DNA of 64,000 bases from Anastatus disparis (GCA_017163975.1 JAFFSR010000227.1:6004501-6068500); one strand, 5' to 3'; positions 33,748 to 43,949 are shown, counted from the stretch's first letter. The notes: generated by a model not told the origin, from the letters alone. Program-made: numbers and translations.

Positions 33748-34323
33748 TTATATATGTCCTTTGGCCGTATTCAGGTGGAATATGAATCGAGGACAATGTT
33801 TGTCGCTTGAGCTGAAATTGCCGATAGCGCGCGAAGCGCGCCTGAGGTAGATTTCTGCTCAAGCGGCAAACATTGTTCGAGATTCAGATTCCACCTGAAT
33901 AAACGGCCAAAGGACATAGATGATTTTATGTCCGAAGTAGGCCGTATGAGGAACTATAACTTATTAGTTGAAAATATTAATCTTTTTTTCAATACTTTTA
34001 AAATTAAATTTTAGTTCTATTGATTTTTTCTTTTGTTTCTTAGATTGACATTTTGTAATGAGTATAGCTGCTGTCGAAGCGCGAGTCATTTTTTTTTCAC
34101 TAACCTACGTTCAATATGATTCCTCTTTGACATATTGAACGAAACATAGTAGGATCGGTGATGCCATATTGATTTCTCCTGAGACATATTGAGTCTCAAT
34201 ATGTCTCAGGAAGACATATAAATCTTGTAAAAAGTCGAGGAGCGCGTCTGAGACATATGGGATGCCAATACAAATTTAGCATGCTCTTTACATACTGACA
34301 CGAATACGGCCTACGAGGACATA
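33111..34323. mobile_element. 1.2-kb palindrome: two inverted copies of a MITE around a TA-rich centre
   Basis: The left arm 33111-33679 and right arm 33753-34323 are near-identical inverted copies of the 571-bp element also found alone at 61368-61938. The centre (33680-33752) is almost pure TA. Each unit is bounded by TATGTCC..GGACATA and holds a 166-bp hairpin (TATGTCCTTTGGCCG .. CGGCCAAAGGACATA) plus a shorter one (CCTGAGACATATTGAG and its reverse complement). No transposase frame. Confidence 0.85.
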
Positions 34324-34340
34324 AATATATATATATACAT

Positions 34341-34499
34341 GCAAACTTTTTCGTGGAATTTGTCTACCCTTAACTTCTAAGAATTTATGATTTGGGATTG
34401 AGCACTTGGCTGATATATATATATAGCAGCCAAGCGCTCAACCCCAAATCATAAATTCTTAGAAGTTAAGGATGGACAAATTTCTCGAAAAATTTTGCA
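34341..34499. mobile_element. 159-bp hairpin element
   Basis: CTTAACTTCTAAGAATTTAT .. GAGCACTTGGCTG, a TA loop, then CAGCCAAGCGCTC .. ATAAATTCTTAGAAGTTAAG. The outer ends (GCAAACTTTTTCG / CGAAAAATTTTGC) also pair imperfectly. A MITE-like foldback. Confidence 0.75.
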
Positions 34500-34618
34500 T
34501 ACATTAATAGTTGCGTTTAATTCGTTCGTTCAGTGTCAGACGTACCTTGCTCGTCGCATTAAAGCAATTCTTTCGTTTCACGTTTCGTGTGTATTTTAAA
34601 TATTTTAATATTAAAAAA

Positions 34619-34800
34619 ATGAATAACGAATCAGAATCTGATAGTGAAAGTGGAGTGCCCACAGAAATACTTGAACAAGCAAAGATGATTACTTTAAATT
34701 TGCTACCGTAAAAGTCTAAAATGAAATATACAGCTACGTATAACGAGTTATTTTGAAGAGTTGTCAAAACATGTATGAAATTAAAAATAATATTTTTAGC
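34619..34800 (+). pseudogene. N-terminal remnant of a tyrosine-recombinase-like transposon gene (possible)
   Basis: ATG 34619 opens 30 codons (acidic start, then ILEQAKMITLNLLP) ending in TAA at 34709. The same frame continues with KSKMKYTATYNELF before another stop. A 'LLP.KSK..Y...Y..F' pattern followed by a core-binding-like segment is common at the start of phage-integrase/Crypton-type recombinase genes in insect genomes. The leader before the ATG is free of repeats, and a hairpin (34827-34943) follows at once. The catalytic part is absent. Identification is tentative. Confidence 0.35.
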
Positions 34801-34826
34801 GCTCTTTGTGTGAGAAAATTGTATGT

Positions 34827-34943
34827 GCAACGCGGGAGCATATAGGTGTTTGTCGACTCGTGCGATTTGTCGCTTTCGCTACGCTCAAGCGCCAAACTCG
34901 CACTCGTCGGCAAACACCTATTTTGCTCCCTTGTTGCACAATG
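34827..34943. repeat. GC-richer hairpin, 117 bp
   Basis: The left arm GTGCAACGCGGGAGCATATA GGTGTTTG pairs with CAAACACC TATTTTGCTCCCTTGTTGCAC on the right; the inner part (CTCGTGCGA / CTCGCACTCG) pairs weakly. Probably the terminal structure of a transposable element. Confidence 0.7.
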
Positions 34944-34944
34944 T

Positions 34945-35035
34945 ACTATTTTTTATATTTTAATAAAAATAAATGAAACAATGAAACAATTACAATAAGC
35001 TTTTACTATTTTATCATTCAAGTTAGGTTCACGCA
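34945..35035 (+). other. Orphaned IR 3' flank
   Basis: About 80% similar by eye to the 3' flank of IR gene B (20400-20475; shared AACAATTGCAATAAACTTTT-like text). It suggests the missing 3' half of IR pseudogene E once ended here. Confidence 0.45.
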
Positions 35036-35333
35036 TATATCCAAAAAGTTTCCACTTAATTATACACTGACAAAGGAAGCACCCCACCTCCGAGAAACGA
35101 ATTTGCCTGAAACTGCAGAATATAATTTTTTGATGAAAAAGAAATGAACCCGTGTTTTTTCTTCTCATCGAATAGGCCTCCTACACAAGGATATACAACT
35201 AAGACTCTTACAAAAAATGTTAAAAAAGCATAGTATAATGTTCAAGAATTTCTCTTTGAACAATTTTACATTTTGTCTTTAAATAGATTTAATTATATTC
35301 GATACCCTGATTCTACAAGGAATATAATCAACT

Positions 35334-35370
<37 letters not shown>

Positions 35371-35491
35371 TTATACTGTATAGTGCTTAGTCATCTACCT
35401 TTTTTGATTAATTGAACCAGGGCAGACTATTTTATGGCAATGATAAGTCATAAAACTTCGTTGTAGGCTCATTTTCTTTGTAAACCTGATC
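35036..35491. other. Upstream region of IR gene F with (TA)n tract
   Basis: Contains a TA microsatellite (about 35335-35368). 35318-35397 is similar to 27965-28025, so it was duplicated with the pseudogene there. Presumed promoter of the gene at 35492; no motif beyond that. Confidence 0.45.
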
Positions 35492-37540
35492 ATGTCTACA
35501 AGCAAAATGCATTCTTTAATTTTTGTACTGTTTTTTTTATCAAAAGTTAATGGCCTTATTTCATACAATAATTTAGAAGGAAATATACTTTGTGACTTAT
35601 CGGGAAGTATTATTATATCATCGGTACCTTATCAGATAATTCTTTTAGTTAATAATGCATCTCAGCAAATGAATATTGAAATTAAACATATTAAGAAATG
35701 TTTATTTCAAGATTACCCAACTGTGACAATTGATCTTCAAAATTTACAATTATTAAAACGTGTAATAAAGGTAGATAGTATTGGGTCACCACGGACTTCA
35801 AATTTGTTCGTTATGTTAGATACTTTAGATTATGAACAAAACAAGAACTCTTCTTTTTCTCGTTTTATTAATGTGCTGGATCTTTATGCCAAAATGTGGC
35901 CAAGACCAATTCGGCCAAAATGGTTATCTATATATATAAACAAAAATACGAACATCGTTAATAATTTTGAAAATTACTTACTACATTCATGGAATCAAAA
36001 GTTTTTGGATTTTACAATTTTAGAAATAAGGCAAGCAAATAAGATTATTATATATGATTACAATCCATTTAATAATCATTTCCAGAAAAAACTTTATACA
36101 GGAAAAGCTAATTTATTTACTGATAAGTTGCATAACATGCATGGTCATAAATTGATAACGGCTTTTGTTCACGATCCACCGGTTGTATATCTAAAAGTTA
36201 ATGCATCAGGATTTGTTAAGAGTATCAGAAGTCCAGATTATTGGAAGATACAAACCATAGCCAAGTTGATGAATTTTACTTTGGAAATTAAAACTATTAA
36301 AAACAATGTGGTCGGCAAATCATACAAGTTATTGCATGAATTCATTATAAGTGAAAAAATAGACTTTAGCGGTAACAGAATGTACATTTCCATACATGAT
36401 ACTTTGGAGCGAAGTTTCATGTTTTCACATGAGGCTTATTTTGCATTATTACCTCGTGTATCCGAAAATAGATTAAAAATACCAGATAATTTTCGTAATC
36501 TAGCTGGCTTAACCATGATTTATCTTTTAATTTTAATAATGGCATCGAGAATATTATGTTTTAAAAAGAAAATCTGGACTTGGATGACCATGATACAGGT
36601 ATGTGTATTGCAATATTTTTTTCTGTAACAGTAATATAAGAAAGTAGCGAAATTAAACTTTTTCTGAAACAATGGCCATTAGTGTCTATAACACTTTATA
36701 TCTATATTAAATATTAAATAATAGTCATTATTTCACAAATATAATAATTAAAATATTATTCTCAAACATTGAAAAAATACATCTTTTCTATATTTTTAGT
36801 TATTAGTCGGTACACCAATACTAAAAGTCCCATACATGCTTCGTGAAAGGGTAGTTATGGGCTGTGTAATCTTACTTTCTTTATTGTACATCAGCAATTT
36901 TTATGCCCAACTGATGAATATGAAATTCATTCTTGATGAATTAGCGTTCGAAACTTTTGAAGATCTTGACAATTCTGGTTTGATACCGCTGGTTAATTCA
37001 AGATTTTTTAATCAGACTTTCTATACCGACAATGAAAATGAAACAGTATTGAAAAGTCTCAAACAAAAAGCTCGAATCTGGCCAACACAGTTAACATGCG
37101 TTAATGAAATGATTTCGACTAGGAACGCTTTTTGTATTTTATCAGATCAAGTCGCAGCAATGATGGTAAGAAAATATCGAAGACGAGATGGTAAGAAATT
37201 AATGATGATTATGGAACCGCAATTTTTTTTTATCTGGAAATCGCATGGATTTGTACCAGGCTCGCCTTACTCAAATAAATTTGATAAAATTTTGGTAAGA
37301 ATACAAGAAGTAGGAATTTTCGACAAATGGGAACGTTTGAAACCATTCGAACGGGAGGATGAAGAAAATCAAGATGATGATATTAATAATCAATTGGAAC
37401 AAATGCTGCAATTGATGTTTACATTTTTTTGGTTGTACGTATTTTCATTTTTAGTATTCCTTGGCGAACTAGCTGCTAATCGTATTAAATGGAAATATAA
37501 AAATTATTTCCGAGTACTTATTAATAGTTTTAGAAAATAA
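35492..37540 (+). CDS. Divergent ionotropic receptor F (IR), one intron
   Basis: 615-aa IR built from two exons, 35492-36598 and 36800-37540 (TAA). The 201-bp intron has GTATGT..TTTTAG borders in phase 0. Exon 1 encodes a signal peptide (LIFVLFFLSKVNG), the extracellular region, an S1 lobe (YDYNPFNNHFQKKL; LFTDKLHNMHGHKL; PDYWKIQTIAKLMNFTL) and M1 (LAGLTMIYLLILIMASRIL). Exon 2 encodes the pore-side region, M2 (VVMGCVILLSLLYISNFYAQ), an S2 lobe (LAFETFEDLDNSGLIPLVNS; FVPGSPYSNKFDKILVRIQE) and M3 (FTFFWLYVFSFLVFLGELAA) with a basic tail. Paralogues A-D have no intron at this pore-proximal position. It is clearly diverged from them but shares the N-terminal layout. Frame intact after splicing; ligand unknown. 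Confidence 0.85.
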
Positions 37541-39916
37541 TTTATAAAATAATTGTAACATTTATAATAAATGAATGAAATATTGATGTATGTGAAACTA
37601 ATATAAATATGATTATATTTATTATTTTAATACAAATTTCTTTTTTTGCTTTCCATGCGCAAAGCTTATTTTTGCGCACGCATATATAAAAATATGTGTC
37701 TAAAAACAAGCCTTTTGCACTTCGTACGGAAAAATTTTGTTTGATACTCGAGAGAGAAAGTGATTTTAACCTCATAAGAACTTTTCACCCTCGCTTCACT
37801 CAGTTACATGTTCTAAGTCAAGTTTCAAAAATAAATCTATCTTTCTAACATTTGTTTCCATTACCAGATGAAAAATAAAATGGTAATTTTTAATAATTTA
37901 AAATTTTTTTTATTTTTTATTTGGCAAACGAATATTTTATTTATTGAGAACCATTTAGTTTTGAGATAATAAGCTATACCAATCAAATTAAAACTTTTTT
38001 CTAATTTTTTGTTTAATCATTTTGATTAGAGTCAGCGTGAATCTTCTTTTATTTGATTGAAATATTATTTCATAATGATATATTTTTAAATGTGAATATC
38101 AAACAATCAATATACGAAATATTTCTTTACTTTAGTTAATTGAATTACAAAAAAGCTTTGTCATTGTTCATAAAATCAATATATTATGTTTTGACGTTAT
38201 ATAATGTTGTATCATTTAATTATTTCATTTGTCAAGCTGAAACATTATTAAATATCTCTTTGTTTTGCTATAACATAAAATTTAGGAAATTTTCTTATAA
38301 AATTATAGTATTAACATTTTTGTAAAATATTAATGTTTATATTCTCACATGCAAGAAACTATAAAAAGAAAATTTTATTTTCGTATATCAAAGAACAAAA
38401 TTTTCATGGTCTGATATTTTATAAGACTTTATTTTTAAAAGATATATTTTATGAAAAATAAATTTAAGATTGTGGAGTGTAATGGCATATTTTATTTTTC
38501 GTTTTTTTTTCTATCGCTTAAAAAAAATTATTTTTATCTATTTCCTCTATAAAATAAATAAATTTAATTTGCAGTAATGAAAATCTTTACATTATCAAAT
38601 TAGTTGACTTAATTCATTAATAGTACTTAAGTTACTTTACAAAAAAGGTATACATACGAAAATAAATATGGAAATTCTATCATTAAGTAAGAAAATTTTA
38701 ATCAATACAATTTAATTAGAAATAATCATTAATTTAATTATATAGCCCAATCGTGCAAGTCCTTCTTCTGAAAATTTAATTAGAACACTGAAGAGAAAAT
38801 CGAAAACGTGAAAATGAAATGGTTATACAAATGTGGATGTGCTATTTACGAAGATATCTTTTGTATGAGAATAGTATAAAAAACATTTTTAGGATGCATA
38901 CAGTATTAAACGTTGATTCATTTTTTTTACACTTAATTAATTTAATTATTCTATAAAATATTTTGTTGATAGAATAAATAAACAAAAAAATCAAGAGAAA
39001 ATAATATTACTTTTTTGAAGCCCAAAATTTCTTAACGCAATTTTTCTATTGTCATATTCGAAACAAACATTATCATCAACATTTAGCTGTTTCATCGAAT
39101 AAACTTGCTTGAATGCTCATCTACTGACATATAGATATATAACACATGCAAATTGATACCATTTACAGTCAGCGTTAGGGTAGAAGGTTACATCCGGTGG
39201 TTGTCTTGTCCTTTGACAGGATTATATATTGTTGAATGTACGTGCACTGATGACCATCAGTTGTCCTATAATTGAATTGTACACCTACTGTGGCTTTAAG
39301 ACGTTACTGAAAATGTATAGTTGATAGCATAAATAATACGATAAAAGAAATCGTGATGTTTTTTTATTTAAAGAAAGAATTTTTATTCGCTGCGATAGAA
39401 AAAATTTAATTAAATTCAATTAATTTTTGTTGCGATATGACAATAGATTTTTAAATATAACCATTTGATGGGAATATTTTTTCCGCTAGAGTTAACGATT
39501 TGGAGAAAAAAATTTCTCCTGAATAACAAAGGATAATAAAATTCTTATAATTTTAATAAAATTAAATATACAAAATTGTGAAAATTTAAAACTGTTCAAC
39601 ACTTTATGAGTTGTTTAATTGTTATTTATGTTTTTTTAGAGTAAGAGGAAGTAATGTAAAACGAAGATTTAGAATTTTTTGTGATTAATTTACTATCTTG
39701 CCAAAATATTGTATTATTATTTTGACTTCATTTTCAGTTTAACTTCGAAAACTGTTAGCCAAAAAATCCTTAATTTTTCAAATTAATAAAGGAAACAATT
39801 CTATTTTAAACTGTAGAAATGTCAATAGTTTATAATAGTAAAAATATTAACAAAATAAAATAATTCCACGTTAAAGTATATAATTATTAACAATTTATAA
39901 CTGTAAAAATATTGAC
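37541..39916. other. Gene-free AT-rich sequence
   Basis: No supportable gene on either strand. A slightly less AT-rich patch at 37640-37830 (TTCACCCTCGCTTCACTCAG) looks like a repeat fragment but has no partner in the window. Confidence 0.5.
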
Positions 39917-40612
39917 ACTATACTTCGCTTTGAAAAATATAGATGATTCTATACCTCACCGTACGACGTAAGGAGACATCTATACGTCGCACTATAAGGT
40001 AGGAATTAGCTATAGTATCTTGACATACAGCTGAGATTAATAGAATGAAGCGAGCGTCGAAGACGTAAAATTGATTAGTTTAATCAGCATTTGTTTTTCA
40101 AAATATTGAGCACGTTTATTCAAATTCTACAATTGCCTTTTTGTTATTTAATAGATTTTTAAAATATACAATTAAAAAATAATTGTAAATAATTCATTAG
40201 TAATAAAAAAAATTAGTGCAAAAAAGTGAAAAATTAATAATGATAGTGAAAGTGAGACAATGTAGAAAATAAAGATTAAATTCAAAACGTACATGATGTG
40301 TGTGGTTATGGTTATCGAATTTGTGACACGTCACTGACGATTATGCAGACGACCCGCTTCTGCATAGTTAGCATACGCTTATTTATAATTTCATAGTTCT
40401 TCATACCTGCTACAACGACATAAAATTATCTACGCCATTTGGGAGTAAGAAGGATGAATATGAGACGAGTTTGTTGCTCAAACAGCAGTCAATCTCGGGC
40501 GCACTTCGCGCACTCTAGACGGTCTGCTATGGACTATAGTGTGACGTATAGATGATTCCATACGTCGCACGACGAGGTGGAATCATTTATATTTTTCAAA
40601 GCGAAGTATAGT
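39917..40612. mobile_element. 696-bp MITE-like element with ~80-bp inverted ends
   Basis: The left end ACTATACTTCGCTTTGAAAA .. CTATACGTCGCACTATA and the right end TATAGTGTGACGTATAG .. TTTTCAAAGCGAAGTATAGT are inverted with a few mismatches. The interior holds a GC-richer segment (CTCGGGCGCACTTCGCGC) like the hairpin tip of the element at 61368, suggesting a common family. No coding frame. Confidence 0.75.
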
Positions 40613-41032
40613 ACATTGAATATAGTTGCGCTGCGAACTAAAATGTAAGTTACCTCAATACCCATTTATCTAGCTCTGTACATACAACACTGAATACTTG
40701 ATACGACGACATAAACCTACATACGTACATAAACAAAATCAAACTACACTTTACTACTTTCGTTAAAGTCTTTTCTTGGAGATGTTTGAAAATTATAAAG
40801 ATCTATAAATTTAAAGATTATCAATGAGCTTAAAAATAGCTTGTTTAAATTTCAGGTATATATTCTTGTCAAGTGCAATTAAAAATTGAAATTCAATGAA
40901 ACTGAATAGCTAAGAGAATTGAGAGCCTGAACCAAAAAAGGCTTATGGCCCATTTAATCCCTTTTCGTTCTCGTATCCTCATTTATGATGCTACCTGTAT
41001 TAATCCATAAATGAAGGGAATAAGCATATACA

Positions 41033-41563
41033 TACCCAAGTAACATTGATCCTGACAGGTCCCGCTACCTATTGCACTGAAAAGGGGTTAGAGCAGTGGT
41101 TGTACTCTATGGCGGCGAGTGGCGCTAGTATCGATAGCGAACATTCATTGAAGTACGAGAGAGATGCTAGTATTTTCTAGAGGATAATGAGTGCTCTTTG
41201 CGAGGTTTTGAGTGTTCTCCGCGATGTTTTTTGTTCGAAGAAATGAGCAGGTCTTCGCTCAGAGAATAATGAGTCTTCTCTAGAGACTACTAGTTCGCAT
41301 TTCGACACGTAGGCTGACTGTATTCTAAAAATGACACCGATTGTACCGTAGAGTACAGTCACAGTTCGCTTCCCTTTTCAGTGTGGGATTGGATGTGAAC
41401 GTGTAGAGGGGTCAATATGGCCGACTTTAGCTATTCTTATACATAGTTTTTGTATAGGAAAAGGTCAGCTTAAGTCGGCCATATTGCCCCCTCTACACGC
41501 TCACATTCAATCCCAATATAGTTTGCAGGTACGTACCGGCCAGGATCGATGTTTACTTGGGTA
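41033..41563. mobile_element. Small hairpin MITE upstream of ankyrin copy 1, split by a second insertion
   Basis: TACCCAAGTAACATTGATCC at the left and GGATCGATGTTTACTTGGGT at the right form the same element that is uninterrupted, 86 bp long, at 45345-45430. Here its loop is opened by a 446-bp insert. Confidence 0.8.
41071..41516. mobile_element. Composite inverted-repeat insertion in the copy 1 promoter region
   Basis: Absent from copy 2, so the empty site is known (ACCTATATAGTTTGC). It contains two inverted pairs: CACTGAAAAGGGG (41075) with CCCTTTTCAGTG (41372-41383), and GGGATTGGATGTGAACGTG (41385) with CACGCTCACATTCAATCCC (ends 41514). The second forms a compact hairpin with CAATATGGCCGACTT / AAGTCGGCCATATTG. 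Flanks are consistent with a TA target. No coding frame. Confidence 0.75.
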
Positions 41564-41682
41564 GTCCACTAAATTGTTAGCCAACAGTTTTAGTTGGAAA
41601 TTGCAATCAGAGTAGTGAACTAGACATTTGCAATACCAAATTTCACAGTTTTCATTTCACTATTACAAAATAAGCAAAGAAA

Positions 41683-43377
41683 ATGTTTACCATTAAAAAT
41701 TATCAAAAAAATTTTTCTGACAAGATAAAAAAAGCTATTCGGAGGAATGATGTGGTAACTATTTCGAAATTGATAGAAGAAGTGAAATCCAAAGAGATAA
41801 AAGATCATACGAACAGAACGCTTTTGCATTTGGTGGTCGATCTACAAAATCATAGTTTAATTAAATTTTTAATTAGTTGTGGTTGTGATATAAATGCTCA
41901 GGACAATAAGGGCACAACACCGTTATTAAATGCGTTGAAAATTGGTTATTTTCCTGCAATAAAAGAATTGGTAAATCAGAAAGCCAATATGTTTCTCAAA
42001 GACAATCGTGGAATAAATGCTTTAAAAGCGATAGTGAAAAGTTATCCTAACATAGACAGAGGCGATCCCCTTGAATTGTTTGCAAAAGCCCTTAAAACAT
42101 GCGGACTAACTGCCAAAGAATTAACTTCGTTAATATTAGAAGCAGGGTGGCCGATACACTATGCAATATATTTTCAAAATTCTGAAATCATAAAATTGAT
42201 GATAGAGGCTGACCGTTGCATAAATACACATGATCAAGGAACTGGAGATTTCACAGCACTACATAGGGCTATTTTCAACAAGGATGTAGAAAGTACGAAA
42301 ATTTTATTGAAGTATGGAGCTGATGTAGAGTTTATATCTAATCAAGAGTTAGGATCACCTTTCGAGTTTGCTACACAATATTTGAATGCTGAAATATTAG
42401 AAATATTTTTGGAGCGTAAACATTTACTTGAGAGATTTAAAATGGATGGAATGATAAGGAGTTATGAATCTTTTAAAGATGCAGATGCAAATGTAATCAA
42501 ATTATTAGTAAAATACCAAGTAAACTTAATGACAAAAGATAAATTTGGATCAACACTTTTGCATTTTTTAGTTTTGAATAAAAGGCAGGTAGCTATCGAT
42601 TTGATTCGGAAAGCAGAAGTTGATGTGAATATAAAAAATATTTACGGAAATACACCTTTGCACTTAGCAGTTAGGGATCCATGCGTGGACAACGTGATAA
42701 CGTTAATTCAAAAAGGTGCAGATGTCAACGCTGAAAATCAGGAAGGCCATACACCGTTAATAGTTGCAGGACTTTGGTGTACACAAAGTGATGTAATAGA
42801 TACACAAGAATACGTAATAGATCTACTTATGAGAAACGGTGCGATTTTAAATGATAATATACTAGAAAAATTTGCATTAAATTTAGATGAAAGAATTCAT
42901 ATCTTTGCTCTACAACTAATTCCCATATTGAAACGTATAGCGATTATACGCATGCAACGTGAAAAAGTTTCAGCAAGAAATAAGTTGTTAATCGAAAGCA
43001 AACCAAGCATACATCCTCCCCTTACGAAACTTGAATACATATGCGAGAAATTTCTGCTCAGTGTTAGATCGGATTTTCCCATATCCAAAGAGGTGTATCA
43101 TGAAATTGATCTCATGAAAAAAGATCAGCTAACTGTCAATAGTAATATTACAGCTTTTGATATCTTATGCGATCCAGAACATGATCTTATTAATTATGCT
43201 CGTAACGAAAAAATAGTAAAGAGTGTATTTGAAATGAATGCCGGCGTCAAATATCCATTTTTTGGTAAACTTCTAACAAGTCGATTTCAGTATGCATGTG
43301 CTCAACAAAAACTGATTGAAAATGCTACACTTACAGAAATCATTTCTCAAGGGGAAACGAATAGTCCACTTGAATAG
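41683..43377 (+). CDS. Ankyrin-repeat protein with truncated PRANC domain (copy 1)
   Basis: 564-aa single-exon ankyrin protein. About eight ankyrin repeats are visible over residues 10-390 (for example NRTLLHLVVDLQNHSLIKFL, GDFTALHRAIFNKDVESTKI, YGNTPLHLAVRDPCVDNVIT, EGHTPLIVAGLWC). The start of a PRANC domain follows (VNSNITAFDILCDPEHDLIN; VKYPFFGKLLTSRFQYACAQ). PRANC is known from poxviral ankyrin proteins, Wolbachia and parasitoid wasps, where its F-box-like end can link to SCF ubiquitin ligases. After ENAT the frame enters a 504-bp MITE (43328-43831) and ends with 15 unrelated residues, so the F-box-like end is lost. The stranded end follows at 43832-43949. Start chosen by agreement with copy 2. 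It could still bind targets through its ankyrin repeats but probably not recruit the ligase. Confidence 0.88.
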   Translation: MFTIKNYQKNFSDKIKKAIRRNDVVTISKLIEEVKSKEIKDHTNRTLLHLVVDLQNHSLIKFLISCGCDINAQDNKGTTPLLNALKIGYFPAIKELVNQKANMFLKDNRGINALKAIVKSYPNIDRGDPLELFAKALKTCGLTAKELTSLILEAGWPIHYAIYFQNSEIIKLMIEADRCINTHDQGTGDFTALHRAIFNKDVESTKILLKYGADVEFISNQELGSPFEFATQYLNAEILEIFLERKHLLERFKMDGMIRSYESFKDADANVIKLLVKYQVNLMTKDKFGSTLLHFLVLNKRQVAIDLIRKAEVDVNIKNIYGNTPLHLAVRDPCVDNVITLIQKGADVNAENQEGHTPLIVAGLWCTQSDVIDTQEYVIDLLMRNGAILNDNILEKFALNLDERIHIFALQLIPILKRIAIIRMQREKVSARNKLLIESKPSIHPPLTKLEYICEKFLLSVRSDFPISKEVYHEIDLMKKDQLTVNSNITAFDILCDPEHDLINYARNEKIVKSVFEMNAGVKYPFFGKLLTSRFQYACAQQKLIENATLTEIISQGETNSPLE

Positions 43378-43831
43378 GGTTTCTCCACGCAAAGGGAATT
43401 CGAATAGACGCTAGTAGAATTATGCATTCTTACAAACGACGCTGTTTTTTTTGTTAGAATAAAAATAGCTTCCCGCTAGAAGAAATCCACTGGCCTGGAG
43501 AGGAAATCTGACTGATTGTATTTTCACTTATATAATGCAACATTATTACACGGTATTTCTTTACGTCCTTCTTTAGTATATTAAGATATATTATTAAATA
43601 CTTCGAATAAAAATTTACTTGGATGTGGGAAAAATCCACTCGGGGATAGAATATTAAAAGCCCATATAATAATTAGGTCGTCAAGCATTTTTCTACTAGA
43701 CACAAGAGCACCCAAAAACAAGTTAATTTTATTCTTGCCCCAAGTGGAAATATATTAGCAAGAATAACAAGAATACTTTTTACTACCGGCTAGTGGATTC
43801 CACTTGCCTCAAGAAATCATTTCTGTCAGTG
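43328..43831. mobile_element. 504-bp TA-flanked MITE inside ankyrin copy 1
   Basis: The left end CACTTACAGAAATCATTTCT and the right end AGAAATCATTTCTGTCAGTG are inverted (terminal repeats about 25 bp). TA at 43326-43327 and 43832-43833 flank it. Copy 2 shows the empty site (GCTATAAATGTGCTCG near 47190); removing the element plus one TA restores it apart from one base. TA duplication fits the Tc1/mariner superfamily. No transposase. Confidence 0.9.
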
Positions 43832-43949
43832 TATAGATGTGCTCGATAAGAGCATCAAACCATTAAATTCTAATTCCTTAGTTCTAGAAAATGTGAAATT
43901 CTTAAGTCCAAGTGATTTAGCTACCCTGAATGTGAATACAAGTTTTTAG
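43832..43949 (+). pseudogene. Stranded C-terminal PRANC segment of ankyrin copy 1
   Basis: Equivalent of the last 37 or so codons of copy 2, cut off by the MITE. It is still free of stops in the original frame up to TAG at 43947-43949 and differs from copy 2 by a few substitutions and one in-frame 3-nt deletion (ENVVKF to ENVKF). The lack of decay means the insertion is young, or that some transcripts still use this segment. Confidence 0.85.

Noticed and set aside
33420..33862. Minus-strand open frames of 71 and 83 codons
   Set aside because: They lie across the palindromic MITE and the TA tract (IYIYIY runs); no protein-like pattern.
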